The notes: generated from the letters alone by a model not told the origin. Shown: positions 10,065 to 19,085, counted from the first letter of the stretch. The stretch: DNA of 64,000 bases from Opitutus terrae PB90-1 (GCF_000019965.1 NC_010571.1:5893606-5957605); one strand, 5' to 3'. A program made the numbers and translations.

Positions 10065-10547
10065 ATGGAGACGCTCCCGATACGTCAGCGTCTGTTTCAC
10101 GCCGCTCCGCCTTGGATAAAATCTGGCGAGATATTCTTCATCACCCTCTGTTGCGCTGAGCGAAAAACCAACTCGCTCGCTCACTTCGCGGCTTTTTCCG
10201 TCATCGTCGCTGCCCTCGAGCACTACATTCGAACCAACAAACTCTGGGCGCACCTTCTTCTCGCGATGCCCGACCATCTTCACGCGCTCGCCGCTTTCCC
10301 GATCGATCAGCGCATGGACAAAGTCGTTCGCGATTGGAAGCGATACACCGCGAAACGAGCTGGCATCCTGTGGCAGGACGGATTTTTCGATCATCGCCTG
10401 CGCAGCGAGGAAAGCTTCGAACTCAAAGTGGACTACATTCGGCGAAATCCCGTTCGGGCCGGCCTCGCGGCCTCGCCTCAAGATTGGCCGTATGTCTGGC
10501 CGAATGCGGTTCACGGAGCTTGCTTCTCCAGCGCAACGGCGCGTTAA
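10065..10547 (+). mobile_element. REP-associated tyrosine transposase (RAYT, Y1/HUH family)
   Basis: 160 residues. The HUH motif is H71-L-H73 in MPDHLHAL, and the single catalytic tyrosine is Y124 in VDYIRRNPVRAGL, a block typical of RAYTs. These single-strand nucleases cut and join REP hairpins next to a GTAG/GGAG head. The gene appears intact. It is flanked by inverted REP copies at 10025-10050 and 10538-10563; its stop codon lies inside the right REP. The unit sits between mreB and mreC in the same orientation. RAYTs usually behave as single-copy domesticated genes and not as active insertion sequences. Confidence 0.88.
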
Positions 10548-10563
10548 GGATAACGCGCCCTAC
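10538..10563 (-). repeat. REP hairpin, right end of RAYT element
   Basis: Exact inverted counterpart of 10025-10050, ending in CCCTAC (GTAGGG on the minus strand). It overlaps the RAYT stop codon and ends 2 bp before the GTG that begins mreC, so the mreC translation-initiation region is partly made of REP DNA. Confidence 0.88.
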
Positions 10564-10565
10564 CC

Positions 10566-11396
10566 GTGCCTTCCCACCGCTTCGATCAAGCTCGCCCGTT
10601 TCTCACTCTCGGTCTCGTCATCGTCGTCTGGCTGATGCTGCCGGTCGCGGTGAAGACCTTCACCCGCGCGAGTTTCTTTGAATTCACCGCGCCGGTCGCG
10701 GTCGCCGCCTCCTACGCGCGCGATCTGCAGGATTACTGGTCGCTGCGGCTGCACTCCAACCGCGAACTGATCGAGGCCGGCAAGGATCTCGGCCGGCTGG
10801 TCGCGTCCTATTCGATCTCGGTGCAGCAGAACGCCGAGCTGCGCGCGCAGGTCGAACGACTCGAGAGCCAGCTCCGCATGCCGCCGTTTGCGAACTATCG
10901 CATGGAGCCCGCCCGCGTCGTCCGGCGCGAGTTCTCCGGCTGGTGGCAGACCATGACGATCCGCAAGGGCCGCAACTACGGCATTCCCGTGGGCGCACCC
11001 GTGGTCTTCACCGGCGGCGTGGTCGGCCGCGTCACGGAAGTCCACGCCTACACCTCGGTGGTCGAGCTGATCAGCAGTCCCGGGATTCGCATCGCCGCGG
11101 TCACGGAAGGCGATAACCGGCCCATCAGCTACCAGGGCGGCGTGAACCCGACGTTCGGCCCGGCGCGAGGCACGATCGAGTTCGTGCCCCTCGACATCTA
11201 CGCCAGCGCCGGCATGCCGAAGCGGCTCGTCACGTCCGGACTCGGCGGCGTGTTCCCGGGCGGGCTCACGCTCGGCACCGTCACGAAACTCGAACCGAGC
11301 ACGGATGGGCTGTTCAAGAGTGGCGAGGTGTTGCTCGATCCGAATCTCGCCACGCTCGCCGAGGTCACCGTGCTCGTGCCGGTGGAGCCACAATGA
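10566..11396 (+). CDS. mreC: rod shape-determining protein MreC
   Basis: 276 residues. One N-terminal membrane helix (about residues 12-30, LTLGLVIVVWLMLPVAV), a coiled coil (about 60-100) and the periplasmic beta-barrel domain (110-275, with ARVVRREFSGWW and GAPVVFTGGVVGRV). MreC links MreB to the periplasmic PBP2. The start is a GTG directly after the RAYT right REP; the next in-frame ATG (10635) would remove most of the membrane helix, so GTG is preferred. No Shine-Dalgarno is visible because the upstream DNA is the REP. Confidence 0.92.
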   Translation: MPSHRFDQARPFLTLGLVIVVWLMLPVAVKTFTRASFFEFTAPVAVAASYARDLQDYWSLRLHSNRELIEAGKDLGRLVASYSISVQQNAELRAQVERLESQLRMPPFANYRMEPARVVRREFSGWWQTMTIRKGRNYGIPVGAPVVFTGGVVGRVTEVHAYTSVVELISSPGIRIAAVTEGDNRPISYQGGVNPTFGPARGTIEFVPLDIYASAGMPKRLVTSGLGGVFPGGLTLGTVTKLEPSTDGLFKSGEVLLDPNLATLAEVTVLVPVEPQ

Positions 11397-11397
11397 A

Positions 11398-11500
11398 GAG
11401 GTTGAGAGTTGAGTGATGAGTGTTGAGTGGCCTAGTCCACGTGCCCTGCCTCCAGCGTCACCGCTTCCGACTCTCAACCCTCAACTCTCAACCCTCAACT
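11398..11500. repeat. inverted pair of GTTGAG-type heptamer arrays
   Basis: The left arm (11398-11432) carries GTTGAGAGTTGAG units. The right arm (11469-11499) carries CTCTCAACCCTCAAC units, and the two could fold into an imperfect hairpin. The pair occupies almost the whole mreC-mreD gap. Confidence 0.75.
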
Positions 11501-11507
11501 AGCGCCC

Positions 11508-12032
11508 ATGCGCCGCACGCTCGTCACCTTTGCCGCCGGGTTTCTGCTCTGGGTGATCGTCTCCCAGCTGAATCACTCGCTGGCGCCGTGGCGGATCTAC
11601 CTGTGGGTCGGCGGACTGTTCATCACGCATGCTGCGCTGATGCTGCCATTGCGCTGCGGCCTGGCCGCCTCGCTGCTGGTGGGGCTCCTGCTCGATGCTT
11701 CCGCACCGGTGACGTTCGGCACGCATCTGCTGCTCTTCGCGATCGGCCATGGGGTGATCTTCCATCTGCGCGACCGGCTGCCGCGCGAGGAAACCACCGC
11801 GCGCGTCATCATCGCTTTGTTCGCGAACCTCGCGTTGCTGCTCGTGCTTTCGTTCGTGCTGATTCAGCGAGGACCGGCCCCCGCCGCGGTCTGGCCTCGG
11901 ATCATCTTCGATCTGGTGTGCTCCCAGGTCTTCCTCGCGGTGGTGGCGCCCTGGTTCTTCGCGCTGCAGGCGCGTACGCTCGACCTCACCGAGTCGATCG
12001 CCGACGCCTACGATCGCCGCTACGACACGTGA
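11508..12032 (+). CDS. mreD: MreD-like rod shape-determining membrane protein
   Basis: 174 residues, almost entirely hydrophobic, with about five predicted membrane helices. Sequence conservation in MreD is low; the call rests on size, topology and position between mreC and pbp2. MreD is an inner-membrane partner of MreC in the elongasome. The ATG follows the repeat array that fills the preceding gap, with no Shine-Dalgarno sequence. Confidence 0.82.
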   Translation: MRRTLVTFAAGFLLWVIVSQLNHSLAPWRIYLWVGGLFITHAALMLPLRCGLAASLLVGLLLDASAPVTFGTHLLLFAIGHGVIFHLRDRLPREETTARVIIALFANLALLLVLSFVLIQRGPAPAAVWPRIIFDLVCSQVFLAVVAPWFFALQARTLDLTESIADAYDRRYDT

Positions 12033-12138
12033 AACGTGAAGGTTTGGTTTGTTTGGCCGGAAACACCGGCCCGCGCTTTCCCCCGCCAGTTTTGGCGCTA
12101 GATTTTCGCTTAATTTTCTCCACTGCAGCCTTTCCGCC

Positions 12139-12167
12139 CTAGACTCTCGGCTCTCCGCTCTAGACTT
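12139..12167. repeat. degenerate heptamer array upstream of pbp2
   Basis: CTAGACTCTCGG/CTCTCCG/CTCTAGAC units, the same family as at 132-234 and inside recD2. It ends 8 bp before the GTG start of the penicillin-binding protein gene. Confidence 0.6.
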
Positions 12168-12175
12168 CTTCCTCC

Positions 12176-14158
12176 GTGGCCACCGTCGAAACCAATCTCG
12201 CTGAACGCTCGGGCAGCCTCGTCGAGGCGCACCGGAGTTTCGACCCGCGCATTCTGCTCTTTCACGTGGCGATCGCGCTGCTGCTCGTCGTCCTGGTCTC
12301 GGGCCTCGCTTATCAACAGCTGATCAAGTCCGGCACCTACCACGAGCGCGAGCGCGTGCAGAACCAGCGGCGCGTCCTCGTGCCCGGACCGCGCGGCAAC
12401 ATCTACGACCGGAACGGCGTGCTGCTCGTCGGCAACCGTCCGCGGTTCGCGGTCGTGCTTTACCTCGACGAGCTCCGACAGGAATTTCGCCGCGCGTTCA
12501 TCGACGTCCGCAAAGCCTACCGCGGTGCCGGCGATGCCGATCTGCCTGAGCTGCCCAGCTCCCGGCAGATGGAGCAGATCGCCCGCGCCACCGTCGTGCA
12601 GCGCTATCTCGATCAGATCAACGCCATCCTGCACCGCGACGAAAAGGTCGATGTCGTCGACCTGCGCCGGCACTTCGACCGCCAGCTCCTGCTCCCCTAT
12701 ACGCTGCTCGCCGATCTTTCCGCGGAGGAATACGCGCGCCTGGTCGAGAGCCTGCCCGTGCGCTCGCCGCTCCAGGTCTACACGTCGAGCACGCGCTACT
12801 ATCCGTTCGGCTCCGCCGCCGCACACACCCTCGGTTATGTGAGCGTCAATCCGGACATCGACGCGGCGGATTTTCCCCAAGGGGACCTCACGACCTTCAA
12901 GATGAAGGGCACCATCGGCAAAACCGGGCTCGAGGCGGCATTCGACGAACAGCTGCAAGGCGAAGCCGGCGGCACCATCTTCCGCGTCGATCCGGCCGGC
13001 TATCGCGTCAATCCGCCGATCGAGAAGCGCCTGCCGGTGCAGGGCCGCAGCATCACCTGCTCGCTCGACATCGACCTGCAGATCGTCGCCGAGGCCAAGC
13101 TCGCGGAGGCGGAACTCACCGGCGCCGCGGTGGCGATCGACGTCAACACCGGCGAGGTGCTCGCGCTCGCCAGCAAGCCGGACTACAGCCTCGAGGACAC
13201 ATCGCCCGTGATCACGCGCGCCAAGTTCGCCGAGATCGAGGCCAAGGGCGGCTGGCTGAATCGCGCCGTGCAGGGTGTTTACGCCCCCGGCTCCACGTTC
13301 AAGGTGATCACCGCAATCGCCGGCCTGCGGCGCGGCACCATCACCACGGCGTCCGAGATCGACTGCACCGGCTACTTCGCGGTCGGCCGCGGTCGCGTCA
13401 TGCCCTGTCACGGCGGCCACGGCCACGGGGAGATTGCGTTTTCCGACGCGCTGTCGAAGAGCTGCAATGTTTTCTTCTACAAATACGGCATCGACACCGG
13501 CGTTGACGCGATCGCCGCCGAAGCGCGCCGGTTCGGCCTCGCGGAGCCCACCGGCATCGAGCTACCTTTCGAGGGTTCACGCATGCTCGTGGGAGATCCG
13601 GAGTGGAAAAAACGGGAACGCGACGAAGCGTGGTTCCCAGGCGATACCGCGAACATGTCGATCGGCCAGGGCTTCCTCGGGGTCTCGCCGCTCCAGATGG
13701 CATGCGTCACCGCGTCGTTCGCGCGCGGCCAGCTGCGCACCAAGCCGAGCCTGCTGCATGATCCGCAGCGGACGCAGCAACGGTCTGAACCGATTGGCCT
13801 CACCACCCAACAATACGCTGCAATGATGCGCGGGTTTGAGGACTGCACCCTCGAGGGCACGGCGCGAATTCTCCAGCTGCCGACGGAGCGGATTCCGAAT
13901 CTGCGGATCGGCGGCAAAACCGGCACCGCCCAGGTGCGGACCGGCAAGGGCACATTGAATCTGGCGTGGTTCATCTGCTTCGCGCCGGTCGAGCGACCGG
14001 AGATCGCAATCGCGGTGATGATCGAAGGCGACACCCCAGACGAGGAACTCGCCGGCGGCCGCTATGCCACGCCGGTGGCGAGCGCGATTCTGAGGAAGTG
14101 GAAGGAAAAAAAAGACCGCCCCGCGCCCAAACCGCTGATGACCGCGAGCGGCGCGTGA
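12176..14158 (+). CDS. mrdA: penicillin-binding protein 2 (elongation transpeptidase)
   Basis: 660 residues from a GTG start. It crosslinks peptidoglycan during lateral elongation. Layout: cytoplasmic N-terminus, one membrane helix (about 27-45), PBP dimerisation domain opening with RGNIYDRNGVLL (73-84), then the transpeptidase domain with the active serine motif S373-T-F-K376, the S429-C-N431 motif and KTGTAQV near residue 580. Last gene of the mre operon here; no rodA follows. The start is preceded by a C/T-rich stretch. Confidence 0.95.
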   Translation: MATVETNLAERSGSLVEAHRSFDPRILLFHVAIALLLVVLVSGLAYQQLIKSGTYHERERVQNQRRVLVPGPRGNIYDRNGVLLVGNRPRFAVVLYLDELRQEFRRAFIDVRKAYRGAGDADLPELPSSRQMEQIARATVVQRYLDQINAILHRDEKVDVVDLRRHFDRQLLLPYTLLADLSAEEYARLVESLPVRSPLQVYTSSTRYYPFGSAAAHTLGYVSVNPDIDAADFPQGDLTTFKMKGTIGKTGLEAAFDEQLQGEAGGTIFRVDPAGYRVNPPIEKRLPVQGRSITCSLDIDLQIVAEAKLAEAELTGAAVAIDVNTGEVLALASKPDYSLEDTSPVITRAKFAEIEAKGGWLNRAVQGVYAPGSTFKVITAIAGLRRGTITTASEIDCTGYFAVGRGRVMPCHGGHGHGEIAFSDALSKSCNVFFYKYGIDTGVDAIAAEARRFGLAEPTGIELPFEGSRMLVGDPEWKKRERDEAWFPGDTANMSIGQGFLGVSPLQMACVTASFARGQLRTKPSLLHDPQRTQQRSEPIGLTTQQYAAMMRGFEDCTLEGTARILQLPTERIPNLRIGGKTGTAQVRTGKGTLNLAWFICFAPVERPEIAIAVMIEGDTPDEELAGGRYATPVASAILRKWKEKKDRPAPKPLMTASGA

Positions 14159-14230
14159 AGGGGACCGTGACACTCCCACTCTTCACCCAGCCGGGTGCAG
14201 TGTGAGGGAGAATCGTTCGTTGCGGGAGAA

Positions 14231-16525
14231 TCACGTTTTTCTCGGCGCGGAGCGGAGTCCGCGCCCTACCTTATCGCTCCTCGCCTCGCGCAGCGCTTTT
14301 CTCGCACGCGCGAAAATTTTTCGGGGTTCCGGCCACGTTTCGCGCGCCCCGAATCGCAACCGCTCCAGCGCCGCGACGACCTGCATCGTTTCGCCCACCC
14401 TGCGTTCTGCTTGCGCGATCCTGGTCAACCATCGTCCCGCTTCCGCGCGCACCACATCCCAATTCTGTCCGCGTCGGCGAAATCGAAAGTCGAAGATTGA
14501 AAATCGAAAATTCCTCGCCGCCCAGCGCAACCCCACCACCGCCACGAGCACTCCTGCGCCGATCACCGCGAGCCATGCCATCCGTCCACTCGTCCACGGT
14601 CGTGCCAGCCACGCGCGCAGGCCGCCCGCCCACCGTTCCAGCATTTCGCGCAGCTGTTGTCCTGAGCGCTCCGTCGCCTCCTTCACCGCCTGCAGGGTCT
14701 CGAGCTGCGACTGCTGGTCGAAGCTGACAATCCGCCGATACCAGAACACGCGCAGGCTATCGAGCCGCGCCGTCCAGCTGCGGTCGAGGCGGTCGGCAAG
14801 CCCGGCCTCGCCGCCACGATCCTCGCGCGCCGCCGCGCCGGATCCCGGCGTCGGATCCGCGCGCCGCCAGGCTTGCGCTTGCGCATCGAACACTTCGCAC
14901 CACGCGTGCGCATCGGAGTTGCGCAGCGTGAAATTGTTCGAGTAACCGTTCCACGATCCACCGCGAAACCCCGTGGCGACCCGCGCCGGCAGCCCCGCCG
15001 CCCGGGCCAGCAGCACCAGCGAACCGGCGAACAGTTCGCAATGCCCCGGCTCGGATGACATCATCCACCGCAGCAGCGGATCTCCGTCCCCCGCCGGAAT
15101 CCGCGGCGACAACGAGTACCGATGCTGGTGTTGGAGCCACGCCTCGGCTCGCCGCAGGAATTCCGCCACGTCCGGCGGGCCTGGATCCGGAGCGGCGCGC
15201 GAGGACGGCGTCGCCGCGGCACGAATCTCCCCGACCGCTCGCGCCAGCTTCTCGCGGTCTTCCGCACTCACACTCAGCTGCAGCAACAGTGCGCCGGCCG
15301 ACCAGCGATTGCTTCCATGAGCCCGCCACTGCGCCGCAAAGGCTGGGTCGGCGACCACGGCGTTGTTCTCCATTCCCTCGATGCGGTAAGCCAGCATCGT
15401 CGCCGGTTCCGCGCGCAGCTCGACCACGCCGAGTCCGCGGCTGAAGCGATAATTCTGCGCCTCGCGAAAGCGCAGCAGCTCGAACGGGCCGAGCAGCGGC
15501 AGATAGCGGCTCACGCCTGATTCCAGGTAAAACGTCCAATCCGCCGTGGCACCTGCGCGCTCGCGCAGCCCGCCGCGCACATTCACCCCGCCGCGCTCCT
15601 GCGGCAACGCCAGCCGCCGCATCCCCGGTGAAAGTCGGAACGTACCGTCGCGATATTCGTCCAGCACGAGCATCCGCCAATACGGGTCCGCCGGAATCGC
15701 CCTCCGGTCGGAAACGTCCACGCTCAACGCCACGCTGTTGTCCTGCGTAATCTCGGTCACCTCGCCGAACCGGATCGTGTCGCTGAAACCTGTGCGCGTT
15801 TTTTTCGTGATGAACCGCTCCAGGAAAAAGCTGTTTTCGAGCTGAAACCGCGGAATCGTCACGAAGAGCAGCGCCGCCAAGCCCACGAGCCCGACGAACA
15901 GGCCGGTGCTCAACGCCACCACGCGCCAGTCGGTCGCCTGCCTCACGCGCCGGAGCAGGGCCGGCCAGGACACGTGCCGCGCCCAGCGCGGCACCGCAGG
16001 GAGCGCGCCGCCGGCCACGCGCTTTTCCGCCGCGGGCTCTGTTGCGCTCAGCGTGATCGTCATCAGCAACACCAGCGCGACCGCGGTGAACGCCAGGATC
16101 TGCACCGCGAACCCGAGCGAGACGCTCAACACCCCGCCGAGCACAACAAGGAACAGCCCTAGCACGATCAGCTGCAGATCGTCGCGCTTCTTCCGATAGG
16201 AAATGCCGCGGTACAGCAGCAGCAGGGCGTCGAGCCGCACAATCGCCGAGAGCAATTCTCCCGTCAGCCAGAGGTCGGCGGTGAAAAATGCCGCGACGAA
16301 TGAGAAGGCCAGCCGGTGTACCCAGCGCGGGACCCACACCAGCCAGTCGGGCCGGAGCGTCGCCGTGGTGACGGTCACCAGGGTCAACGCGGCCACGGCC
16401 GATGCACCGACGTCCATGGTGAAGACGGTTGAGACCGCGAGTAGCGTCAGCGCGCCGCCGAGCAGCCAGCGTAGCTGCTGCAGTTCGTCAGGTGTGAGCT
16501 GGGGATGCGCCGTCACCTTGTTCAT
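14231..16525 (-). CDS. TgpA-like transglutaminase-domain membrane protein (DUF3488)
   Basis: 764 residues. The N-terminal half has several membrane helices (about residues 15-210). A periplasmic transglutaminase core follows, with catalytic Cys in GHCELFAGS, His in DAHAWCEVF and Asp in RADPTPG. A further membrane helix and a C-terminal tail end the protein. Such proteins occur in operons with MoxR ATPases and DUF58 proteins, as here: its ATG overlaps the DUF58 stop codon (ATGA), indicating translational coupling. Substrate unknown. The tail is odd: codons about 671-682 read a simple AT-rich array and the final codons read a GTAG-headed REP, so the C-terminus appears built partly from repeat DNA. 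Confidence 0.88.
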   Translation of the reverse strand: MNKVTAHPQLTPDELQQLRWLLGGALTLLAVSTVFTMDVGASAVAALTLVTVTTATLRPDWLVWVPRWVHRLAFSFVAAFFTADLWLTGELLSAIVRLDALLLLYRGISYRKKRDDLQLIVLGLFLVVLGGVLSVSLGFAVQILAFTAVALVLLMTITLSATEPAAEKRVAGGALPAVPRWARHVSWPALLRRVRQATDWRVVALSTGLFVGLVGLAALLFVTIPRFQLENSFFLERFITKKTRTGFSDTIRFGEVTEITQDNSVALSVDVSDRRAIPADPYWRMLVLDEYRDGTFRLSPGMRRLALPQERGGVNVRGGLRERAGATADWTFYLESGVSRYLPLLGPFELLRFREAQNYRFSRGLGVVELRAEPATMLAYRIEGMENNAVVADPAFAAQWRAHGSNRWSAGALLLQLSVSAEDREKLARAVGEIRAAATPSSRAAPDPGPPDVAEFLRRAEAWLQHQHRYSLSPRIPAGDGDPLLRWMMSSEPGHCELFAGSLVLLARAAGLPARVATGFRGGSWNGYSNNFTLRNSDAHAWCEVFDAQAQAWRRADPTPGSGAAAREDRGGEAGLADRLDRSWTARLDSLRVFWYRRIVSFDQQSQLETLQAVKEATERSGQQLREMLERWAGGLRAWLARPWTSGRMAWLAVIGAGVLVAVVGLRWAARNFRFSIFDFRFRRRGQNWDVVRAEAGRWLTRIAQAERRVGETMQVVAALERLRFGARETWPEPRKIFARARKALREARSDKVGRGLRSAPRKT
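14244..14269 (-). repeat. GTAG-headed REP hairpin inside the transglutaminase 3' end
   Basis: Read on the minus strand: GTAGGG followed by the GGCGCGGACTCC/GCTCCGCGCC palindrome. Same design as the RAYT-flanking REPs, with a different stem. It encodes the last residues before the stop at 14231. Confidence 0.7.
14479..14514. repeat. in-frame array of CGAAAATCGAAA-type units
   Basis: A low-GC array (units such as AATCGAAAGTCGAAG and AAAATCGAAAA), clearly unlike the surrounding GC-rich coding DNA. It is translated as part of the transglutaminase tail (FRFSIFDFRFR). Confidence 0.65.
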
Positions 16526-17664
16526 GTTGCCGCCATCCTTTCTCCGTCACACAGCGCGATGACCCCGTGCGGTCCGTCCGCGACAAACGTCACGAGACTA
16601 CGGCGGCGCGCCAACGGACCCGCTGCCCGCGCGCGCGCGTCCGTGCCATCGACGGGCTGCACCAACGCGAGCTCGTCGAGCCACGCCTCGAGATCACCCA
16701 ATCCGCGCACCGGTCTCGGCGGCGCCGAGTTCAGCGCGACGCTCGAGAGTTTTTCCATGCGGAAAAGATCCTCCGCGAGCGTCGCCGCGAAACTCACGCC
16801 GCGTTCGAACTGCTCCGCGCGCGGCCAGGCCGCGGCGTCGGTTTGCAGCCAGAGCGAAAAGCCTTCGGCGCTCTCCGCGGCAAACTGCCGCACCAGCAGC
16901 TGCCGCGTCCGCGCGCTCGCCTTCCAGTGAATCAACCGGTGCGAGTCGCCCACCTCGTAACGGCGCAGCGCGAACAGATCCGTGCCACTGCCCGCGCGCA
17001 TCGCCCGGTCGCCGCCCGGCAGCCGCCGCGCGGTCGCCGCTCCGAATCGGCGATATTCCACCGGCGCCGGCCACACCACCACGTCCTGCTTCGCGTCCGT
17101 TGTGAACTGTTTCTGCAGAAAGCCGAACGGATAGAGCGAACCGACGCCCTCGAGCCGCACGTGCAATCGGCCGCGTTGCCGCGGCGCGAAGCTCCACTCG
17201 AGCCGCGTCCGCGCGCCGGGATCGAGCCGCGCGCGCAACCTCACGCGCTCGCGCGTCTCCGCCGCCGCCGCCTGCGCCAGCGCCGCTTTCACTTCCGCGC
17301 TGCGGGCCGTGAAGGTCGTCTCCGCCCGCGCCACCTCGGAAGGATTTTCCGACCGGGCCACGAAATCGAACCACAATCCGTAAACGGGGAGCCACCGTTT
17401 CGTGTTGGCTAGCTGCAGCGCCACGACCGCGTCCTGGCCGGCGCGCACCGGTGGCTGAATCTCCAGCTGCCAGTCGACGCGGCGAAAGTTGAGCCAGGAA
17501 AGCACGCCGCTCAACACGAGGCACGCGAGCAACAGCGCCAGCGTGATGAAGAGGATGTTGTTCGCCGCATTGTAGGCAGCGAGGCCGACGCCCAACGACA
17601 GCGCAATCAGCAGCGTACCCGAAATCGTCGGCCAGACCCGCTGCCGCCGCCGCGGGAACACCAT
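16522..17664 (-). CDS. DUF58 protein, partner of MoxR
   Basis: 380 residues from the ATG at 17664. Two adjacent membrane helices (about residues 12-55, ISGTLLIALSLGVG and ILFITLALLLACLVLSGVL). A beta-rich region and the DUF58 core follow, including the signature RRYEVGDSHRLIHWKASART with its conserved Asp and Trp. DUF58 proteins work with MoxR ATPases, probably in assembly or quality control of envelope or metalloproteins. The frame is open further upstream into moxR, but that DNA contains heptamer arrays, so the ATG at 17664 is preferred; a short additional N-terminus is possible. The stop overlaps the transglutaminase start by 4 bp. Confidence 0.85.
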   Translation of the reverse strand: MVFPRRRQRVWPTISGTLLIALSLGVGLAAYNAANNILFITLALLLACLVLSGVLSWLNFRRVDWQLEIQPPVRAGQDAVVALQLANTKRWLPVYGLWFDFVARSENPSEVARAETTFTARSAEVKAALAQAAAAETRERVRLRARLDPGARTRLEWSFAPRQRGRLHVRLEGVGSLYPFGFLQKQFTTDAKQDVVVWPAPVEYRRFGAATARRLPGGDRAMRAGSGTDLFALRRYEVGDSHRLIHWKASARTRQLLVRQFAAESAEGFSLWLQTDAAAWPRAEQFERGVSFAATLAEDLFRMEKLSSVALNSAPPRPVRGLGDLEAWLDELALVQPVDGTDARARAAGPLARRRSLVTFVADGPHGVIALCDGERMAAT

Positions 17665-17751
17665 GGCCCACAGCAGCCCGTTCCAGGTGAAGCGACGCTC
17701 CGTGCGTGGCGGTTCATCCAGGAGCCCAGCTCGGTGGCGCAACCGGATCAA

Positions 17752-17855
17752 ACGCCGAACATCGAACTTCGAACGTCCAACCTTCGTCTCGCGGTCTTCT
17801 CGGGACGAGCTCACGGGCGGTGGTTCAACACTCGACGTTCGATGTTCGACGTTCC
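17752..17855. repeat. inverted pair of TTCGATGTTCGA-type arrays
   Basis: The left arm (17752-17785) has CGAACATCGAACTTCGAACG units. The right arm (17822-17855) has the reverse-complement type (GACGTTCGATGTTCGACG). It fills most of the 199-bp spacer between moxR and the DUF58 gene. Confidence 0.7.
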
Positions 17856-17863
17856 GCCCGGTC

Positions 17864-18835
17864 TCACTGTGGCGGCGGAATCGCGCCCACGATCCGTCGC
17901 AGCGCCGCGGCGACGGTCCGCCGTTCCTCCAACGCATCACTGGTCTGCCGCGCCAGACCGAGCCGATGCGCCAGGATCGGCGTCACCAACTCCGCCACGT
18001 CCTCCGGCAGCACAAAATCCCGCCCGCGCACCAAGGCTTTCGCCTGCGCCGCCGTGCGCAGTGCCAGCCCGCCGCGCACGCTCACGCCCGCGCGAAACTC
18101 CGCCTCGGTTCGCGTGGCGGAAACAATCCTCAGCAGGTAGTCGAGCACGCTCTCCTCGATGAACACCTGCCGCGCCAGCTCCTGCAGCCGCAGCACATCG
18201 GCCCGCGTGACGACCGGATGATTCGCGATCGCGTCGTAGCTCGTCCGCGCGAGCCGCAGGATCTCGAGTTCGTCGTTCGGCTGCGGATAACCCATCTGCA
18301 GCCGCATCAAAAACCGGTCCATCTGGCTTTCCGGCAGCGGGAATGTGCCCTCGTAATCCACCGGGTTCTGCGTCGCGAACACCATGAACGGCTCGCCCAC
18401 GGCATGCGGCTCGCCATCCACGGTCACCCGCGCGCGGTCCATCACCTCGAGCAGCGCCGACTGGGTTTTCGGCGTGGCGCGGTTAATCTCGTCGGCCAGC
18501 ACGATGTTCGCGAACACCGGGCCGCGCTTGAACACGAACTCCTTCACCGCCTCGTCGTAAATCGCCACGCCGGTCACATCGCTCGGCAGCAGATCGCTCG
18601 TGAACTGAATCCGCGAAAACGTGCAGTCCATCGCCCGCGCCAGCGTGTAGGCCAGGGTCGTCTTGCCCACGCCGGGCAGATCCTCCATGAGCAAATGCCC
18701 GTCGGCTACAAGGCAGATCAACACGCGCTCGATCACGTCGTCCTTGCCTTTGATGGTCTGCCGCATGCTCGCGCGCAGCCGGTTCAACGCCGCTTGGGCG
18801 TCCGTCACCTGGCTGGGGGCCAAGAATTCGCTCAT
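17864..18835 (-). CDS. MoxR-family AAA+ ATPase
   Basis: 323 residues. Walker A is in [14 protein letters not shown] (near residue 55), Walker B in [19 protein letters not shown], and sensor-1 in [23 protein letters not shown], a hallmark of MoxR proteins. MoxR ATPases act as chaperone-like modulators together with DUF58/VWA partners. First gene of the moxR-DUF58-transglutaminase set. It diverges from the gene at 19086, with a perfect 38-bp palindrome in the shared upstream region. Confidence 0.95.
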   Translation of the reverse strand: MSEFLAPSQVTDAQAALNRLRASMRQTIKGKDDVIERVLICLVADGHLLMEDLPGVGKTTLAYTLARAMDCTFSRIQFTSDLLPSDVTGVAIYDEAVKEFVFKRGPVFANIVLADEINRATPKTQSALLEVMDRARVTVDGEPHAVGEPFMVFATQNPVDYEGTFPLPESQMDRFLMRLQMGYPQPNDELEILRLARTSYDAIANHPVVTRADVLRLQELARQVFIEESVLDYLLRIVSATRTEAEFRAGVSVRGGLALRTAAQAKALVRGRDFVLPEDVAELVTPILAHRLGLARQTSDALEERRTVAAALRRIVGAIPPPQ

Positions 18836-18929
18836 GCGCCGAAAATGCCGCGTCGCGCCGTGAGCGTCAAATCGACGTCGAGTCGATGTTTCGGTCCCCG
18901 CCGCCGTCCTGGCATCCGCCCCGCCACGC

Positions 18930-18967
18930 GACCAATTCCGTGTTACAGGTGTAACACGGAATTGGTC
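18930..18967. promoter_or_regulatory. perfect 38-bp palindrome between divergent genes (putative operator)
   Basis: Two 18-bp arms that match exactly as reverse complements (GACCAATTCCGTGTTACA and its mirror) around a central GG. It lies 95 bp upstream of moxR and 119 bp upstream of the fumarylacetoacetase-family gene. No T-run follows and neither side is the end of a gene, so an operator for a dimeric regulator is more likely than a terminator. The inner part, TGTTACA-GG-TGTAACA, is the most operator-like. Confidence 0.55.
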
Positions 18968-19085
18968 ATCTGGTGAGCGCGACTCGCGTGCCGGTCACGA
19001 GCGATTGAACACCGGAAGCGTGGTCCACTCACCGCGAAACAAGCTTCCCCCTCGCCCGCCGCGCGGTAGAACAACCCCACCGTTC

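Noticed and set aside
11398..11500. Possible CRISPR-like array in the mreC-mreD gap
   Set aside because: Units are 7-14 bp and contiguous, with no spacers of uniform length and no cas genes.
18930..18967. Perfect palindrome as a terminator
   Set aside because: It lies upstream of two divergent genes and has no T-run on either side; an operator is more plausible.
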